A stretch of 64,000 nucleotides of DNA from Caulobacter sp031457805 (GTDB lineage: Bacteria; Pseudomonadota; Alphaproteobacteria; Caulobacterales; Caulobacteraceae), in the NCBI RefSeq assembly GCF_031457805.1, contig NZ_JAVDXI010000001.1:434001-498000 (forward strand). The letters run 5' to 3'. Made by a program: the position numbers and the translations under genes. Under the pieces are notes generated by a model. The model was not told the origin of the DNA and made no database searches. It saw nothing but the letters and a program-made list of their open reading frames with translations. Within the stretch, counting starts at the first letter, position 1, and every line of letters begins with the position of its first letter. Positions 45,963 through 54,636 of this stretch are shown piece by piece.

Positions 45963-47207
45963 ATGCATCTAACGTCAGAAGATCGCGGCGTTCTGGACAG
46001 GATCGCGCAAGAGGGCGGCCGGATCGTCGATCGCGCGGTCGACTGGTGCGCGGTGAACTCCGGAAGCCGGAATCTCGCTGGCCTTGAACGGCAAAGGCAG
46101 ATTCTGCTCGACGCCGCCGCAAGCCTGCCCGCCGCCCCCGTGGAGATCCCGTTGGCTCCGTCGCGGGAGATTGACGCGAACGGCCGCGAGGCGGAGTTCC
46201 AGCATCCGCCGTCCGTCGCGGTGATCGTCCGGCCCGAGGCGCCGGTGCAGGTCATCCTCACCGGGCACTACGACACCGTATATCCGCAAAGCAGTCCGTT
46301 CCAGGTCGTGCGGACTCGTCCGGACGGCGCGCTGCACGGTCCGGGGATCGCGGACATGAAGGGCGGCATCTCGGTCATGCTGGCGGCGCTGGAAGCCTTC
46401 GAGGCGCATCCTCTGGCCGGCAATATCGGGTATCGCGTCCTGTTGTCGCCGGACGAGGAGATTGGTTCGATCGCTTCGGGGCCTGTTCTGTCCGAGTTCG
46501 CCGGTTTGGGACATGTGGGTCTCACCTACGAGCCGGCGCTCGCTGACGGCGCACTGGCCGCTGCGCGCAAGGGCTCGGGCAATTTCCATATCGTCATCCA
46601 CGGGCGCGCCGCGCACGCCGGGCGAGACTTCGCCGCCGGCCGAAATGCCGTGCTCGGCGCGGCTCGCGTCGCCGAGAAGCTGCATGCTTTGAACGGCTTG
46701 CGCGACGGTCTTACGGTGAATGTGGCGCGGATCGACGGCGGCGCGCCCCTGAACATGGTGCCTGACGTGGCCGTGGTCCGCTTCAACGTTCGCTTCCCGG
46801 AGGCAGAAGCGGCCGCCTGGTGCCAGGCCGAAGTGGCGCGGATCGTGAGCGAGGTCGATCCTGACCTCCACGCCCATCTACACGGCCTGATCACGCGCGG
46901 CGCCAAGCCGTTCAACGCCGCCCAGCAGAAGCTGTTCAGTGCGGTGAAGGCGGCCGGCGCGCTGCTGGGGCAGGACATCACCTGGAAGCCGTCCGGGGGC
47001 GTGTGCGAAGGCAACAACCTCTTCGCGTCTGGCCTGCCTAACGTCGATACGCTGGGCGTGCGCGGCGGCGACATCCATAGCGAGGCCGAGCATGCTTGGC
47101 CCGAAAGCTTTGTCGAGCGCGCCCAGCTCTCGGCGACCATCCTGATGAAGTTGGCCAGCGGGGAGATCGACGCCAGAGCGATTCGCGCGGCCATGGAGAA
47201 TGCGTGA
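45963..47207 (+). CDS. M20-family metallohydrolase, first gene of the ast operon
   Basis: A 414-residue zinc hydrolase of the M20 (ArgE/DapE/CPG2) family. The two-metal site is visible: His102 and Asp104 in LTGHYDTVYP, Asp131 in GIADMKGG, Glu165-Glu166 in SPDEEIGS, and a late His in GGDIHSEAEH. A dimerisation domain lies between. A GGGAGG stands 11 bases before the ATG. astA begins at the base after its stop. Since M20 enzymes cleave N-succinyl and N-acetyl amino acids, it may replace AstE, the succinylglutamate desuccinylase (which is an M14 enzyme), in this operon. Confidence 0.85.
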   Translation: MHLTSEDRGVLDRIAQEGGRIVDRAVDWCAVNSGSRNLAGLERQRQILLDAAASLPAAPVEIPLAPSREIDANGREAEFQHPPSVAVIVRPEAPVQVILTGHYDTVYPQSSPFQVVRTRPDGALHGPGIADMKGGISVMLAALEAFEAHPLAGNIGYRVLLSPDEEIGSIASGPVLSEFAGLGHVGLTYEPALADGALAAARKGSGNFHIVIHGRAAHAGRDFAAGRNAVLGAARVAEKLHALNGLRDGLTVNVARIDGGAPLNMVPDVAVVRFNVRFPEAEAAAWCQAEVARIVSEVDPDLHAHLHGLITRGAKPFNAAQQKLFSAVKAAGALLGQDITWKPSGGVCEGNNLFASGLPNVDTLGVRGGDIHSEAEHAWPESFVERAQLSATILMKLASGEIDARAIRAAMENA

Positions 47208-48212
47208 ATGCTCGTCGTCCGTCCCGCCGGTTCCGCCGATTTCGAAGCCTTGATGGAGCTGGCCGTCCTGTCGGGGCGAGGCTTCACCAGTCTGCCCGAA
47301 GACGAGCCTACGCTTCGCGCGCGCCTGGCGCTGTCAGAGGCCAGCTTCCAGGCCGGCGTCGCGCCGCCCGAGGCCTGGTACACCCTGATGCTGGAGGACC
47401 TGGAGTCCGGGAGCATCGAGGGCGTTGCGGGTGTGAAGGCCGGCGTTGGCTTGAAGAGACCGTTCTTCTCCTTCCGCGTGGTGACGCTGGCTCAATCCTC
47501 GCCGACGCTCGAAATGCGCTTCGACCACAAGGCGCTGGTGCTGGTGAACGAATGCGCTGGCTGGTCCGAGGTCGGCTCGCTGTTTCTCCGTCCCGAGAAG
47601 CGCAAGGGCGGGGCAGGGAGGCTGCTGGCCCAGTCGCGCTACATGCTGATCGGCATCGAGCCGCAGCGTTTCGCCGAGATGGTCCTGGCCGAGTTGCGCG
47701 GCTGGTTTGACGAGGACGGTCGTTGCCCGTTCTGGGAGCACGTCTCGCACAAGTTTTTCCGTCTCGACTTCGACCAGGCCGACCTGATGAGCGCCTCGAC
47801 CGATGGCCAGTTCATCCTCGACCTGGCGCCGCGCCATCCGATCTACACAGAGCTCCTGCCCGAGGAGGCGCGCGACGTGATCGGCCGCGTGCACCGCGAC
47901 GGCGAGGCCGCCCGTGCGATGCTGGAGCGCGAGGGCTTCCGCTACCAGGGTCTCGTCGATCTGTTCGACGCAGGTCCGACCGTGGCTTGTCCGCGTGACG
48001 ACATTCGCACCGTGCGCGACTCGCGGCGTCTGCGGATCAAGGCGGGCGAAGACGCCTTTGGCGAAGAGGCCCTGATCTCGACCGGCGAAGTGGCTCGGTT
48101 CCGCGCCATTCGTGCGCCGGTGTTGATCGACGGCGAAACGGCGATTCTGGGGCGTGACGCGATGGACGCCCTGGGTGTTGGCGAAGGCGAAGTTGTGCGG
48201 GTGAAGGCATGA
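47208..48212 (+). CDS. astA: Arginine N-succinyltransferase
   Basis: First enzyme of the arginine succinyltransferase pathway, making N2-succinylarginine from arginine and succinyl-CoA. The 334-residue protein begins MLVVRPAGSADFEALMEL and has the family motifs TLMLEDLESGSIEGV-like (residues about 64-78), FFSFRVVTLAQSS, WSEVGSLFLRPEKRKGG and FWEHVSHKFFRLDFDQAD. Start codon and length agree with known AstA. It directly follows the M20 gene and overlaps astD by four bases, so arginine may be used as nitrogen or carbon source. Confidence 0.95.
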   Translation: MLVVRPAGSADFEALMELAVLSGRGFTSLPEDEPTLRARLALSEASFQAGVAPPEAWYTLMLEDLESGSIEGVAGVKAGVGLKRPFFSFRVVTLAQSSPTLEMRFDHKALVLVNECAGWSEVGSLFLRPEKRKGGAGRLLAQSRYMLIGIEPQRFAEMVLAELRGWFDEDGRCPFWEHVSHKFFRLDFDQADLMSASTDGQFILDLAPRHPIYTELLPEEARDVIGRVHRDGEAARAMLEREGFRYQGLVDLFDAGPTVACPRDDIRTVRDSRRLRIKAGEDAFGEEALISTGEVARFRAIRAPVLIDGETAILGRDAMDALGVGEGEVVRVKA

Positions 48213-49666
48213 GCGGCGAACTGTTCATCGATGGGAAGTGGCGTTCCGGCCAGGGCGCGGCGCTTGAATCGACCGACCCGGCGACGGGCGAGGTGGTGTG
48301 GCGCGGCGCGACCGCCACGGGCGCCGATGTCACCGACGCGGTCGCTGCGGCCCGCAAGGCGTTCCCGGCCTGGTCCGATCGTCCACGTGATGAGCGGATC
48401 GCTATCCTTCGCCGCTACAAGGACATCCTGGTCGAACGGACGGCCGCCTATGCCGAGGCCTTGAGCCGCGAGACCGGCAAGGCGCTGTGGGAGACCAAGG
48501 CCGAACTCGCTTCCATGGCCGGCAAGGTCGACCTGTCGATCCGCGCCTATGACGAACGCACCGGCGTCACCGAGAACGCGATGCCGTTCGGTCGCGCGGT
48601 TCTGCGTCACCGCGCCCATGGCGTCATGGCCGTGCTCGGTCCGTTCAACTTCCCCGGCCATCTGCCCAACGGCCACATCGTACCCGCCTTGCTGGCCGGC
48701 GATACGGTGGTGTTCAAGCCGTCGGAAGAAACGCCGCTGGCGGGCGAGTTGCTGGTCGAGGCTCTGGAAGCCGCAGGCGTGCCGGCCGGTGTCGTCAATC
48801 TCGTCCAAGGCGGGCGCGAAACCGGCCAGGCGCTCATCGCCCAGGAAATCGACGGTCTACTATTCACGGGCTCGGCGGCAGCCGGCGCCTACTTCCGCCG
48901 CTACTTCGCTGACCGACCGGATGTGATCATGGCGCTGGAACTCGGCGGCAACAATCCGCTGGTGGTCTGGAACGCCGACGATGCGCCGGAGGCTGTTGCG
49001 GCTCTGGTCGTGCAATCGGCGTTCATCACCACCGGTCAGCGCTGCTCGTGTGCGCGCCGGCTGATCGTGTCGGACGACGCCTCTGGTCGGGCGGTCATCG
49101 AGGCGACGGCGGCGCTAGTCGATCGCCTGACGATCGGCGCCTGGAACAGCCCCAGCGAGCCGTTCATGGGTCCGCTGATCTCGGCCCGCGCCGCGCGCGC
49201 CGCGCGGGATGTCGCGGCGGCCATGCCCGGGGACGCAATCCTTCCGCTGGACGGTGTGGCGGGTCTCGGCGAGGCCTTCCTCAAGCCCGGGATCATCGAT
49301 GTCACGGGCGTCGCAACGCCTGACGAGGAGCTGTTCGCGCCGCTGTTGCAGGTTCGCCGGGTCGCCAGTTTCGACGAGGCGATGACCGCCGCAAACGCCA
49401 CGCGCTATGGCCTTTCGGCTGGGCTTATCTCCAATGATTCAAAACTTTGGGACAAGTTCCTCAACCGCATTCGCGCCGGCGTGGTCAACTGGAACCGGCC
49501 GACCACCGGGGCGGCGGGCTCGATGCCGTTCGGCGGTCTGGGCGCTTCAGGCAACCATCGGCCCAGCGCCTACTACGCGGCCGACTACTGCGCCTATCCG
49601 GTGGCCAGTTTTGAGGCATCGGAAGTGGTCGATACTTTCGGGGATATCAAGGGTTTGAGGGCATGA
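48209..49666 (+). CDS. astD: N-succinylglutamate 5-semialdehyde dehydrogenase
   Basis: NAD-dependent aldehyde dehydrogenase oxidising succinylglutamate semialdehyde, 485 residues. It starts MSGELFIDGKWRSGQG and has VLGPFNFPGHLPNGHI, the catalytic Glu in MALELGGNNPL and the catalytic Cys in TGQRCSCARR. The start overlaps the astA stop, and astB overlaps its own stop, as in a coupled operon. The succinylornithine aminotransferase (astC) is not in the window; ArgD-type enzymes often fill that step. Confidence 0.96.
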   Translation: MSGELFIDGKWRSGQGAALESTDPATGEVVWRGATATGADVTDAVAAARKAFPAWSDRPRDERIAILRRYKDILVERTAAYAEALSRETGKALWETKAELASMAGKVDLSIRAYDERTGVTENAMPFGRAVLRHRAHGVMAVLGPFNFPGHLPNGHIVPALLAGDTVVFKPSEETPLAGELLVEALEAAGVPAGVVNLVQGGRETGQALIAQEIDGLLFTGSAAAGAYFRRYFADRPDVIMALELGGNNPLVVWNADDAPEAVAALVVQSAFITTGQRCSCARRLIVSDDASGRAVIEATAALVDRLTIGAWNSPSEPFMGPLISARAARAARDVAAAMPGDAILPLDGVAGLGEAFLKPGIIDVTGVATPDEELFAPLLQVRRVASFDEAMTAANATRYGLSAGLISNDSKLWDKFLNRIRAGVVNWNRPTTGAAGSMPFGGLGASGNHRPSAYYAADYCAYPVASFEASEVVDTFGDIKGLRA

Positions 49667-51003
49667 CCTTAGCCTTTGAAGCCAACTGTGACGGCCTTGT
49701 CGGGCCGACCCACTCGTATGTCGGTCTATCGCCCGGCAACCTCGCCAGCACCCGCAACGCCGGCGAGGTGTCTAATCCGCGGGGCGCGGCGCTGGAGGGG
49801 CTCTCCAAGATGCGGCGGCTCGCTGATCTGGGGCTGCCCCAGTTCGTGCTGCCGCCGCATGAGCGGCCGGCCATAGACCTTCTGAAACAGCTAGGCTTTT
49901 CGGGTTCTGAGGAGCACGTTCTCGCCTCGGCATGGAAGGATGCGCCGGCTCTGGCGGCAGCCGCTTGCTCGGCCTCGCCGATGTGGGCCGCTAACGCCGC
50001 TACGGTCACCCCGAGCGCCGACGCCGCCGATGGACGGGTTCATTTCACCCCCGCCAACCTGCTGACCAATCTGCATCGCAGTCTGGAAGGTCCGCAGACC
50101 GCGCGGTCGTTGCGGCGGCTGTTTCCCGACGAAGCCCGGTTCGTCGTTCACGATCCGCTCCCCGCTCAACCGCACTTCGCCGACGAGGGCGCGGCCAACC
50201 ACGTGCGGCTCTGCGCCGACCACGGCGCGCCGGGCGTGAATCTGTTCGTCTGGGGGCGCGAGGCCTGGAGCCATTGGGATGGCCGCTTCCCCGCGCGCCA
50301 GACCCGTGAGGCCTTCGAGGCGATCCAGCGCCGGCACGGCGCGGCGCGGGCGGTGTTCCCGCAGCAAGGCAAGGCCGCGATCGAAGGCGGCGCGTTCCAC
50401 AATGACGTCGTCTGCGTGGGAACCCGCGAATGTCTGTTCTTCCATGAGCGGGCCTTCGAGGATCGCGCCGTGATAGAGCGTGAGGTGCGGGCGGCGGCGG
50501 CGGGATTGCTCGAGCCGGTCTTTGTCGAGGTGAGCGAGGCCGATCTGCCGATGGCCGACCTCGTCGCCAGCTATCTGTTCAACTCCCAGCTTCTGGTCGT
50601 CCCAGGCGAGGATCGGCTGGTGCTGCTGGCTCCGATCGAGACGCGCGACAACCAGCGCGCACATGCCGTGGCCGAAGGGCTCGCGGCGTCGAATGGGCCC
50701 ATCGGGCGTGTCGAGTACGTCGACGTCCGCCAGAGCATGCGCAACGGTGGCGGTCCCGCCTGCCTGCGTCTTCGCATCGTCCTGACCGAGGCCGAGCTGG
50801 CGGCCACGAATCCGGCGCAACGCTTCACGCCCGCGCTGCAGGATGCACTGGCCGACTGGATCGCTCGCCGTTACCGCGACCGCCTCTCGCCGGCGGATCT
50901 GGCCGATCCGAAGCTCCTGATCGAGAGCCGCGAGGCGCTTGACGAGCTGACCCAGATTCTGGGACTGGGCGACGACTTCTATCCCTTCCAGAGGATGGCA
51001 TGA
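49663..51003 (+). CDS. astB: N-succinylarginine dihydrolase
   Basis: Splits N-succinylarginine into succinylornithine, CO2 and two ammonia, releasing the guanidino nitrogen. The 446-residue protein has the AstB features: FEANCDGLVGPTHSYVGLS at the N-terminus, NPRGAALEGLSKMR-like SNPRGAALEGLSKMR, MWAANAATVTPSADAADG, GAFHNDVVCVG with the catalytic His, and the Cys in NGGGPACLRLRI. It overlaps astD by four bases and the following GNAT gene by four. Confidence 0.96.
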   Translation: MTLAFEANCDGLVGPTHSYVGLSPGNLASTRNAGEVSNPRGAALEGLSKMRRLADLGLPQFVLPPHERPAIDLLKQLGFSGSEEHVLASAWKDAPALAAAACSASPMWAANAATVTPSADAADGRVHFTPANLLTNLHRSLEGPQTARSLRRLFPDEARFVVHDPLPAQPHFADEGAANHVRLCADHGAPGVNLFVWGREAWSHWDGRFPARQTREAFEAIQRRHGAARAVFPQQGKAAIEGGAFHNDVVCVGTRECLFFHERAFEDRAVIEREVRAAAAGLLEPVFVEVSEADLPMADLVASYLFNSQLLVVPGEDRLVLLAPIETRDNQRAHAVAEGLAASNGPIGRVEYVDVRQSMRNGGGPACLRLRIVLTEAELAATNPAQRFTPALQDALADWIARRYRDRLSPADLADPKLLIESREALDELTQILGLGDDFYPFQRMA

Positions 51004-51506
51004 GCATCACCGTTCGGCGCGCCACAACAGCCGATCGCGACGCCATCGTGGCCGTTCATCGCGCTGCGGCCGTGACACCCGGCGCCTTGGCCCGCACGCC
51101 CGAGGAAGTCACGCTGGCTTTCGCTGAGGCGGCGATCGCTGCGGATATCTGTCTCGTCGCTGTCAATGAGGACGGCACCGTCTGCGGCGAGATCCATGCG
51201 AAGCGCGAGACGATCGCGTTGTTCGCCCATGTGCTGGGCGGCATAACGGTCGCCGTCCTTCCTGACCATCAGGGGCGCGGGGTTGGCTCAAAGCTGTTTG
51301 AGACGCTGATCGCCTGGGCGCGATCGGCGGAGCCTGAGATCGTGCGGATCGAACTGGCGGCCGGCGCGGGCAACCCGGGCGCGGTTCGTCTTTACGAGCG
51401 TCTGGGCTTTCAACAAGAGGGACGCCAGGTCGCGCGTGGTCGGTTGCCCGACGGCCGTTTCGAGGATGATATCCTGATGGGCCTGCTGCTTCGACCTGTC
51501 GGCTAG
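51000..51506 (+). CDS. GNAT-family N-acetyltransferase
   Basis: A 168-residue acyl-CoA-dependent transferase. The GNAT acetyl-CoA loop is clear in VAVLPDHQGRGVGSKLFE, with LAAGAGNPGAVRLYERLGFQ-like motif B (AGNPGAVRLYERLGF) after it. Start ATG overlaps the astB stop, so it belongs to the ast operon. The substrate is unknown; an amino acid or arginine-pathway intermediate would fit the context. Its end overlaps the convergent LytTR regulator gene by four bases. Confidence 0.85.
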   Translation: MSITVRRATTADRDAIVAVHRAAAVTPGALARTPEEVTLAFAEAAIAADICLVAVNEDGTVCGEIHAKRETIALFAHVLGGITVAVLPDHQGRGVGSKLFETLIAWARSAEPEIVRIELAAGAGNPGAVRLYERLGFQQEGRQVARGRLPDGRFEDDILMGLLLRPVG

Positions 51507-52474
51507 GCAGGATCGCGCAGCGCCGCCAAGGCCTCGGGGAAGCGCCGCGACAACGGCGCTTCCTGCGCGCCGAGCTCCACCGTGTAGTCGCCCGAGCCCT
51601 CGGGCCTCAGTCCCGTGACCTGCGCTCTGTTCACCAGCCAGGACTTGTGCGTACGCACAAAGCCCTCCGCGCCCAGCGCGTTGTGTATAGCCGCCAGCGA
51701 CGACCGCATCAGCGGGCGTCGGTCGTCGGACAGGACGAACTCGACGTAGTTTCCCGCCGACTTGACGGCGATGATCTTGTCCATCGAGACGCGGATCAGG
51801 CGCGCACCGTCCTGAATGTCGAAGGTGGGCGTGCGCGCTGGCTCCGTCGCATCGGGCTTCTGACCGCTCCGCTGCAGCGCCAGCCAGAAGGCGCCGGACG
51901 CCAGCAGATAGGCCAGAAAGTCCTTGCGGAACTCGTAGGGGAACTCGGTCGAGAGCGGGCCATAGTCGTAGGCTTCGTTGAGAAGCGCGGCATGCGCCCA
52001 TTCGCGCAGGACCAGGAACCCTGAGACGTGCAGGACCGAATAGACCAGCAGCGCTAGGACGTGCGCCGGCCATGAGATCCACCAGCGGGGGCGGACGCGG
52101 TGGGTCCAGATCGCCATGGCCGCGGGGATGGTGAAGATCACCGTGGTGACAAGGGCGCTGCTGCCTTCCCAGATGATCGGGCGCAGCGGACCCAGGTCTG
52201 GCGAGTCGTGCTGGATCGTCAGGACGTTGACGATGCAAATGCAGCCAATCAGGCAGACACCCACCAGCCAGGCGCGAAACAACCACCGGCGCTCTTCGCC
52301 GGTGGTCCCCAAAAACCCGCCGCTGGTCCCAGGCGGTGCTCCGGACGTCCCAGCCAGCGTCCGCTGATCCCCCGAGACTTGGCCGGCGTCGGCGCCGCGC
52401 GGCAGGTCCTTGGCATCGCTCTTCAAGTCGGACGCCCCTTCATGACCCCTATTACAAGCCCTGATCGGCGCCAT
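51503..52474 (-). CDS. Membrane-bound LytTR-family transcriptional regulator
   Basis: Predicted DNA-binding regulator with four hydrophobic helices (WLVGVCLIGCICIVNVL, SSALVTTVIFTIPAAMAIW and two more) in its N-terminal two thirds and a LytTR domain at the C-terminus (residues roughly 230-323: VSMDKIIAVKSAGNYVEF, FVRTHKSWLVNRAQV). Such 'membrane LytTR' proteins may sense signals directly. The start is uncertain: ATG at 52474 would overlap the divergent acyltransferase start by 33 bases, while a TTG at 52426 has GAAGGGG upstream and avoids the overlap. It is probably self-regulating or controls its divergent neighbour. Confidence 0.8.
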   Translation of the reverse strand: MAPIRACNRGHEGASDLKSDAKDLPRGADAGQVSGDQRTLAGTSGAPPGTSGGFLGTTGEERRWLFRAWLVGVCLIGCICIVNVLTIQHDSPDLGPLRPIIWEGSSALVTTVIFTIPAAMAIWTHRVRPRWWISWPAHVLALLVYSVLHVSGFLVLREWAHAALLNEAYDYGPLSTEFPYEFRKDFLAYLLASGAFWLALQRSGQKPDATEPARTPTFDIQDGARLIRVSMDKIIAVKSAGNYVEFVLSDDRRPLMRSSLAAIHNALGAEGFVRTHKSWLVNRAQVTGLRPEGSGDYTVELGAQEAPLSRRFPEALAALRDPA

Positions 52475-53662
52475 GACCTGGACTGGATCCGGGTCGGCGC
52501 ATTCTTCCTGCTTATCCTCTACCACACCGGAATGTTCTATGTGCCTTGGGACTGGCACGTGAAGACGCCGCATCCGGTCGAGGCGCTCGAGCCGATTATG
52601 CAGCTGACCAATCCTTGGCGCCTGACCCTGCTGTTCCTGGTCTCGGGCGCAGCGACGCGGTTCATGGCTGACAGGACTTCGGTGGGTCGACTGACGACGT
52701 CGCGGATCGCACGACTGCTGCCCCCGCTGCTGTTCGCGATGTTCGTGATCGTGCCGCCGCAGAGCTACTACGAGATCGTCGAAGCCGTCGCCGCGCGCCC
52801 TGGCGCCGGACTGGTCGCGGACCCGTACGGCGCGTTCTGGCTGAAATATGTCACGGCATCCGGGAATTGGTGCGACGGCGATGACTGCCTAGTCACGCCG
52901 ACCTGGAACCACATGTGGTTCGTGGCCTACCTGCTGGTCTATTCGCTGGTCTTGGCCGTGATGCTGCTGTTGCTTCCGCGCCTGGGCGCACGGCTACAGG
53001 GCGGTTTGGAGCGAAGCCTGGGGGGCGTAGGCTTACTGGTCTGGCCGATCATGTTTCTGGCGGCGATGCGGATCGTGCTGCTGCCGCGTTTCGAGATCAC
53101 GCACGATCTGGTTCAGGACTGGTACAACCACGCGGTCTCGTTCGCGGCGTTTCTGCTCGGCTTCGGGCTGGCCAAGTCCGAAGTCCTCAAGACTCGACTG
53201 ATCAAGGTTCGCTGGACGGCGCTGGCGCTCGCGCTCGCCAGTTGGGCGGGCTGGGCGACTTATGCCTGGGTATACCGTGCGGACGACGCGAACCCGCCGG
53301 AGGCCCTGCGGATCGTCATGCGCTGCGTTTACGCCACCGATCAATGGTGCGCGATCGCCGCCATCCTGGGCTTTGGGGCCAAGCACCTGTCGAACAAGGG
53401 CGGGCGGGTGCTGCGCTATCTGACGCTCGGCGTGTTCCCCTTCTACATCGTGCATCAGACCCTGATCGTCGTCATGGCGCACAATCTCGCGAAGCTGGGC
53501 CTGCCGCAGACTCTGGAAGGCGCGATCCTGGTGGCTGCGACCTTCGCCGGGTGCTTTGCGACCTACGAGATCGTCCGGCGCATCCCGGGCCTCAGGGCCC
53601 TGTTTGGACTTAAGGCTCAGCCCGCCGCAGCGCCGGCCAGCCGCCCGCCCGCCCTGGCGTAG
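52442..53662 (+). CDS. Membrane acyltransferase (acyltransferase 3 / OpgC-like)
   Basis: A 406-residue inner-membrane protein with about ten hydrophobic helices. The N-terminus (RRHDLDWIRVGAFFLLILYH) has the conserved His and Arg of the acyltransferase-3 family, and FLVSGAATRFM follows. Relatives transfer acetyl or succinyl groups to surface glycans or lipids. A periplasmic loop holds a cysteine pair (NWCDGDDCLVTPTW). The ATG at 52442 has a weak ribosome-binding site. Its end overlaps convergent phhA by 46 bases. It is divergent from the LytTR regulator, which may control it. Confidence 0.82.
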   Translation: MTPITSPDRRHDLDWIRVGAFFLLILYHTGMFYVPWDWHVKTPHPVEALEPIMQLTNPWRLTLLFLVSGAATRFMADRTSVGRLTTSRIARLLPPLLFAMFVIVPPQSYYEIVEAVAARPGAGLVADPYGAFWLKYVTASGNWCDGDDCLVTPTWNHMWFVAYLLVYSLVLAVMLLLLPRLGARLQGGLERSLGGVGLLVWPIMFLAAMRIVLLPRFEITHDLVQDWYNHAVSFAAFLLGFGLAKSEVLKTRLIKVRWTALALALASWAGWATYAWVYRADDANPPEALRIVMRCVYATDQWCAIAAILGFGAKHLSNKGGRVLRYLTLGVFPFYIVHQTLIVVMAHNLAKLGLPQTLEGAILVAATFAGCFATYEIVRRIPGLRALFGLKAQPAAAPASRPPALA

Positions 53663-54501
53663 GCCTGGGTTCCGTGGGTCAGCACGGCGTCGCCGGGAAC
53701 GATCTCGGCGACGCCGATGTCGGTGGCCTTGGCCATCCGCTCATAGATCGCGCCGAAGTCGCGGAGGGTCACTTCCTGCAGGGTCTGGATCGAGTCGATC
53801 ACGAAGTAGACCTGCTGGAAGTCGTCGATCCGGTAGAGCGTGCGCATCACCCGCTCAAGGTCGAACCCGATGCGGTTGGGGGAGGGGTCGTCGAGGGCGA
53901 AGATCGACTCCGTCCGGGACGACACGATCCCCGCGCCATAGATCCGAAGGCCAGCCGGAGTGTTCATCAGGCCAAACTCCACCGTGTACCAGTAGAGGCG
54001 GGCCAGATTGGCCAGGCGCCCGAGGCCGAGGGCGCGGCGACCGCCTTCGCCATAGGCCTGCATGTAGTCGGCGAAGACGGGGTCCGTGAGCATCGGCACG
54101 TGGCCGAAGACGTCATGGAAGATGTCCGGCTCTTGCAGATAGTCCAGCTCATGCGGCTTGCGAATGAACTGGCCGGCGGGAAAGCGGCGATTGGCGAGGT
54201 GGTCGAAGAACACGTCGTCAGGCACCAGGCCCGGCACGGCCACCACGGTCCAGCCGGTCAGGCGCTTGAGCTCCTCGTTGATGCGGGCGAAGTCCGGAAT
54301 ACCCGAGCGGTGCAGGTCCAGCGCGTCCAGCCCGCGCAGGAACGCATCGCACGCGCGGCCGCGCAGCATGTCGGTTTGCCGCTCGTACAGGGTGATCCAG
54401 ACGTCGTGCTCGGCCTGGGTGTAGGTTTCCCAGCCTTGATCGATCGTCCAGTCAGGACGCGCGCCAGGGGGCGGTCCGTTGCTCAGGCCATCTCCGCTCA
54501 T
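53617..54501 (-). CDS. phhA: Phenylalanine 4-monooxygenase
   Basis: Iron- and pterin-dependent enzyme converting phenylalanine to tyrosine. The 294-residue protein is of the short bacterial type, without a regulatory domain. The iron ligands are His129 and His134 in EPDIFHDVFGHVPML and Glu175 in WYTVEFGLM. The N-terminus (MSGDGLSNGPPPGARPDW) precedes the catalytic domain. An inverted repeat ATTTGGC-N20-GCCAAAT lies 20-54 bases upstream. The pterin-regenerating phhB is not in the window. Confidence 0.96.
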   Translation of the reverse strand: MSGDGLSNGPPPGARPDWTIDQGWETYTQAEHDVWITLYERQTDMLRGRACDAFLRGLDALDLHRSGIPDFARINEELKRLTGWTVVAVPGLVPDDVFFDHLANRRFPAGQFIRKPHELDYLQEPDIFHDVFGHVPMLTDPVFADYMQAYGEGGRRALGLGRLANLARLYWYTVEFGLMNTPAGLRIYGAGIVSSRTESIFALDDPSPNRIGFDLERVMRTLYRIDDFQQVYFVIDSIQTLQEVTLRDFGAIYERMAKATDIGVAEIVPGDAVLTHGTQAYARAGGRLAGAAAG

Positions 54502-54521
54502 GCGACGACGCTACGCCCCGG

Positions 54522-54555
54522 ATTTGGCAATTGCTGTTCGGAATTTTCGCCAAAT
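54522..54555 (-). promoter_or_regulatory. Inverted repeat upstream of phhA
   Basis: ATTTGGC (54522-54528) and GCCAAAT (54549-54555) are exact inverted arms 20 bases apart, in an AT-rich patch just upstream of the phhA start. The layout suits a dimeric regulator such as an Lrp/AsnC-type protein, which controls aromatic amino acid genes in several alphaproteobacteria. Confidence 0.45.
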
Positions 54556-54636
54556 GGCAGGTTCGGCGGAGAAACGTTGTTCTCAAAAGGGGAAGTTCGC
54601 AAGGCGATGCCGCCCGCGCCGGCAATCCCGAGGGGC

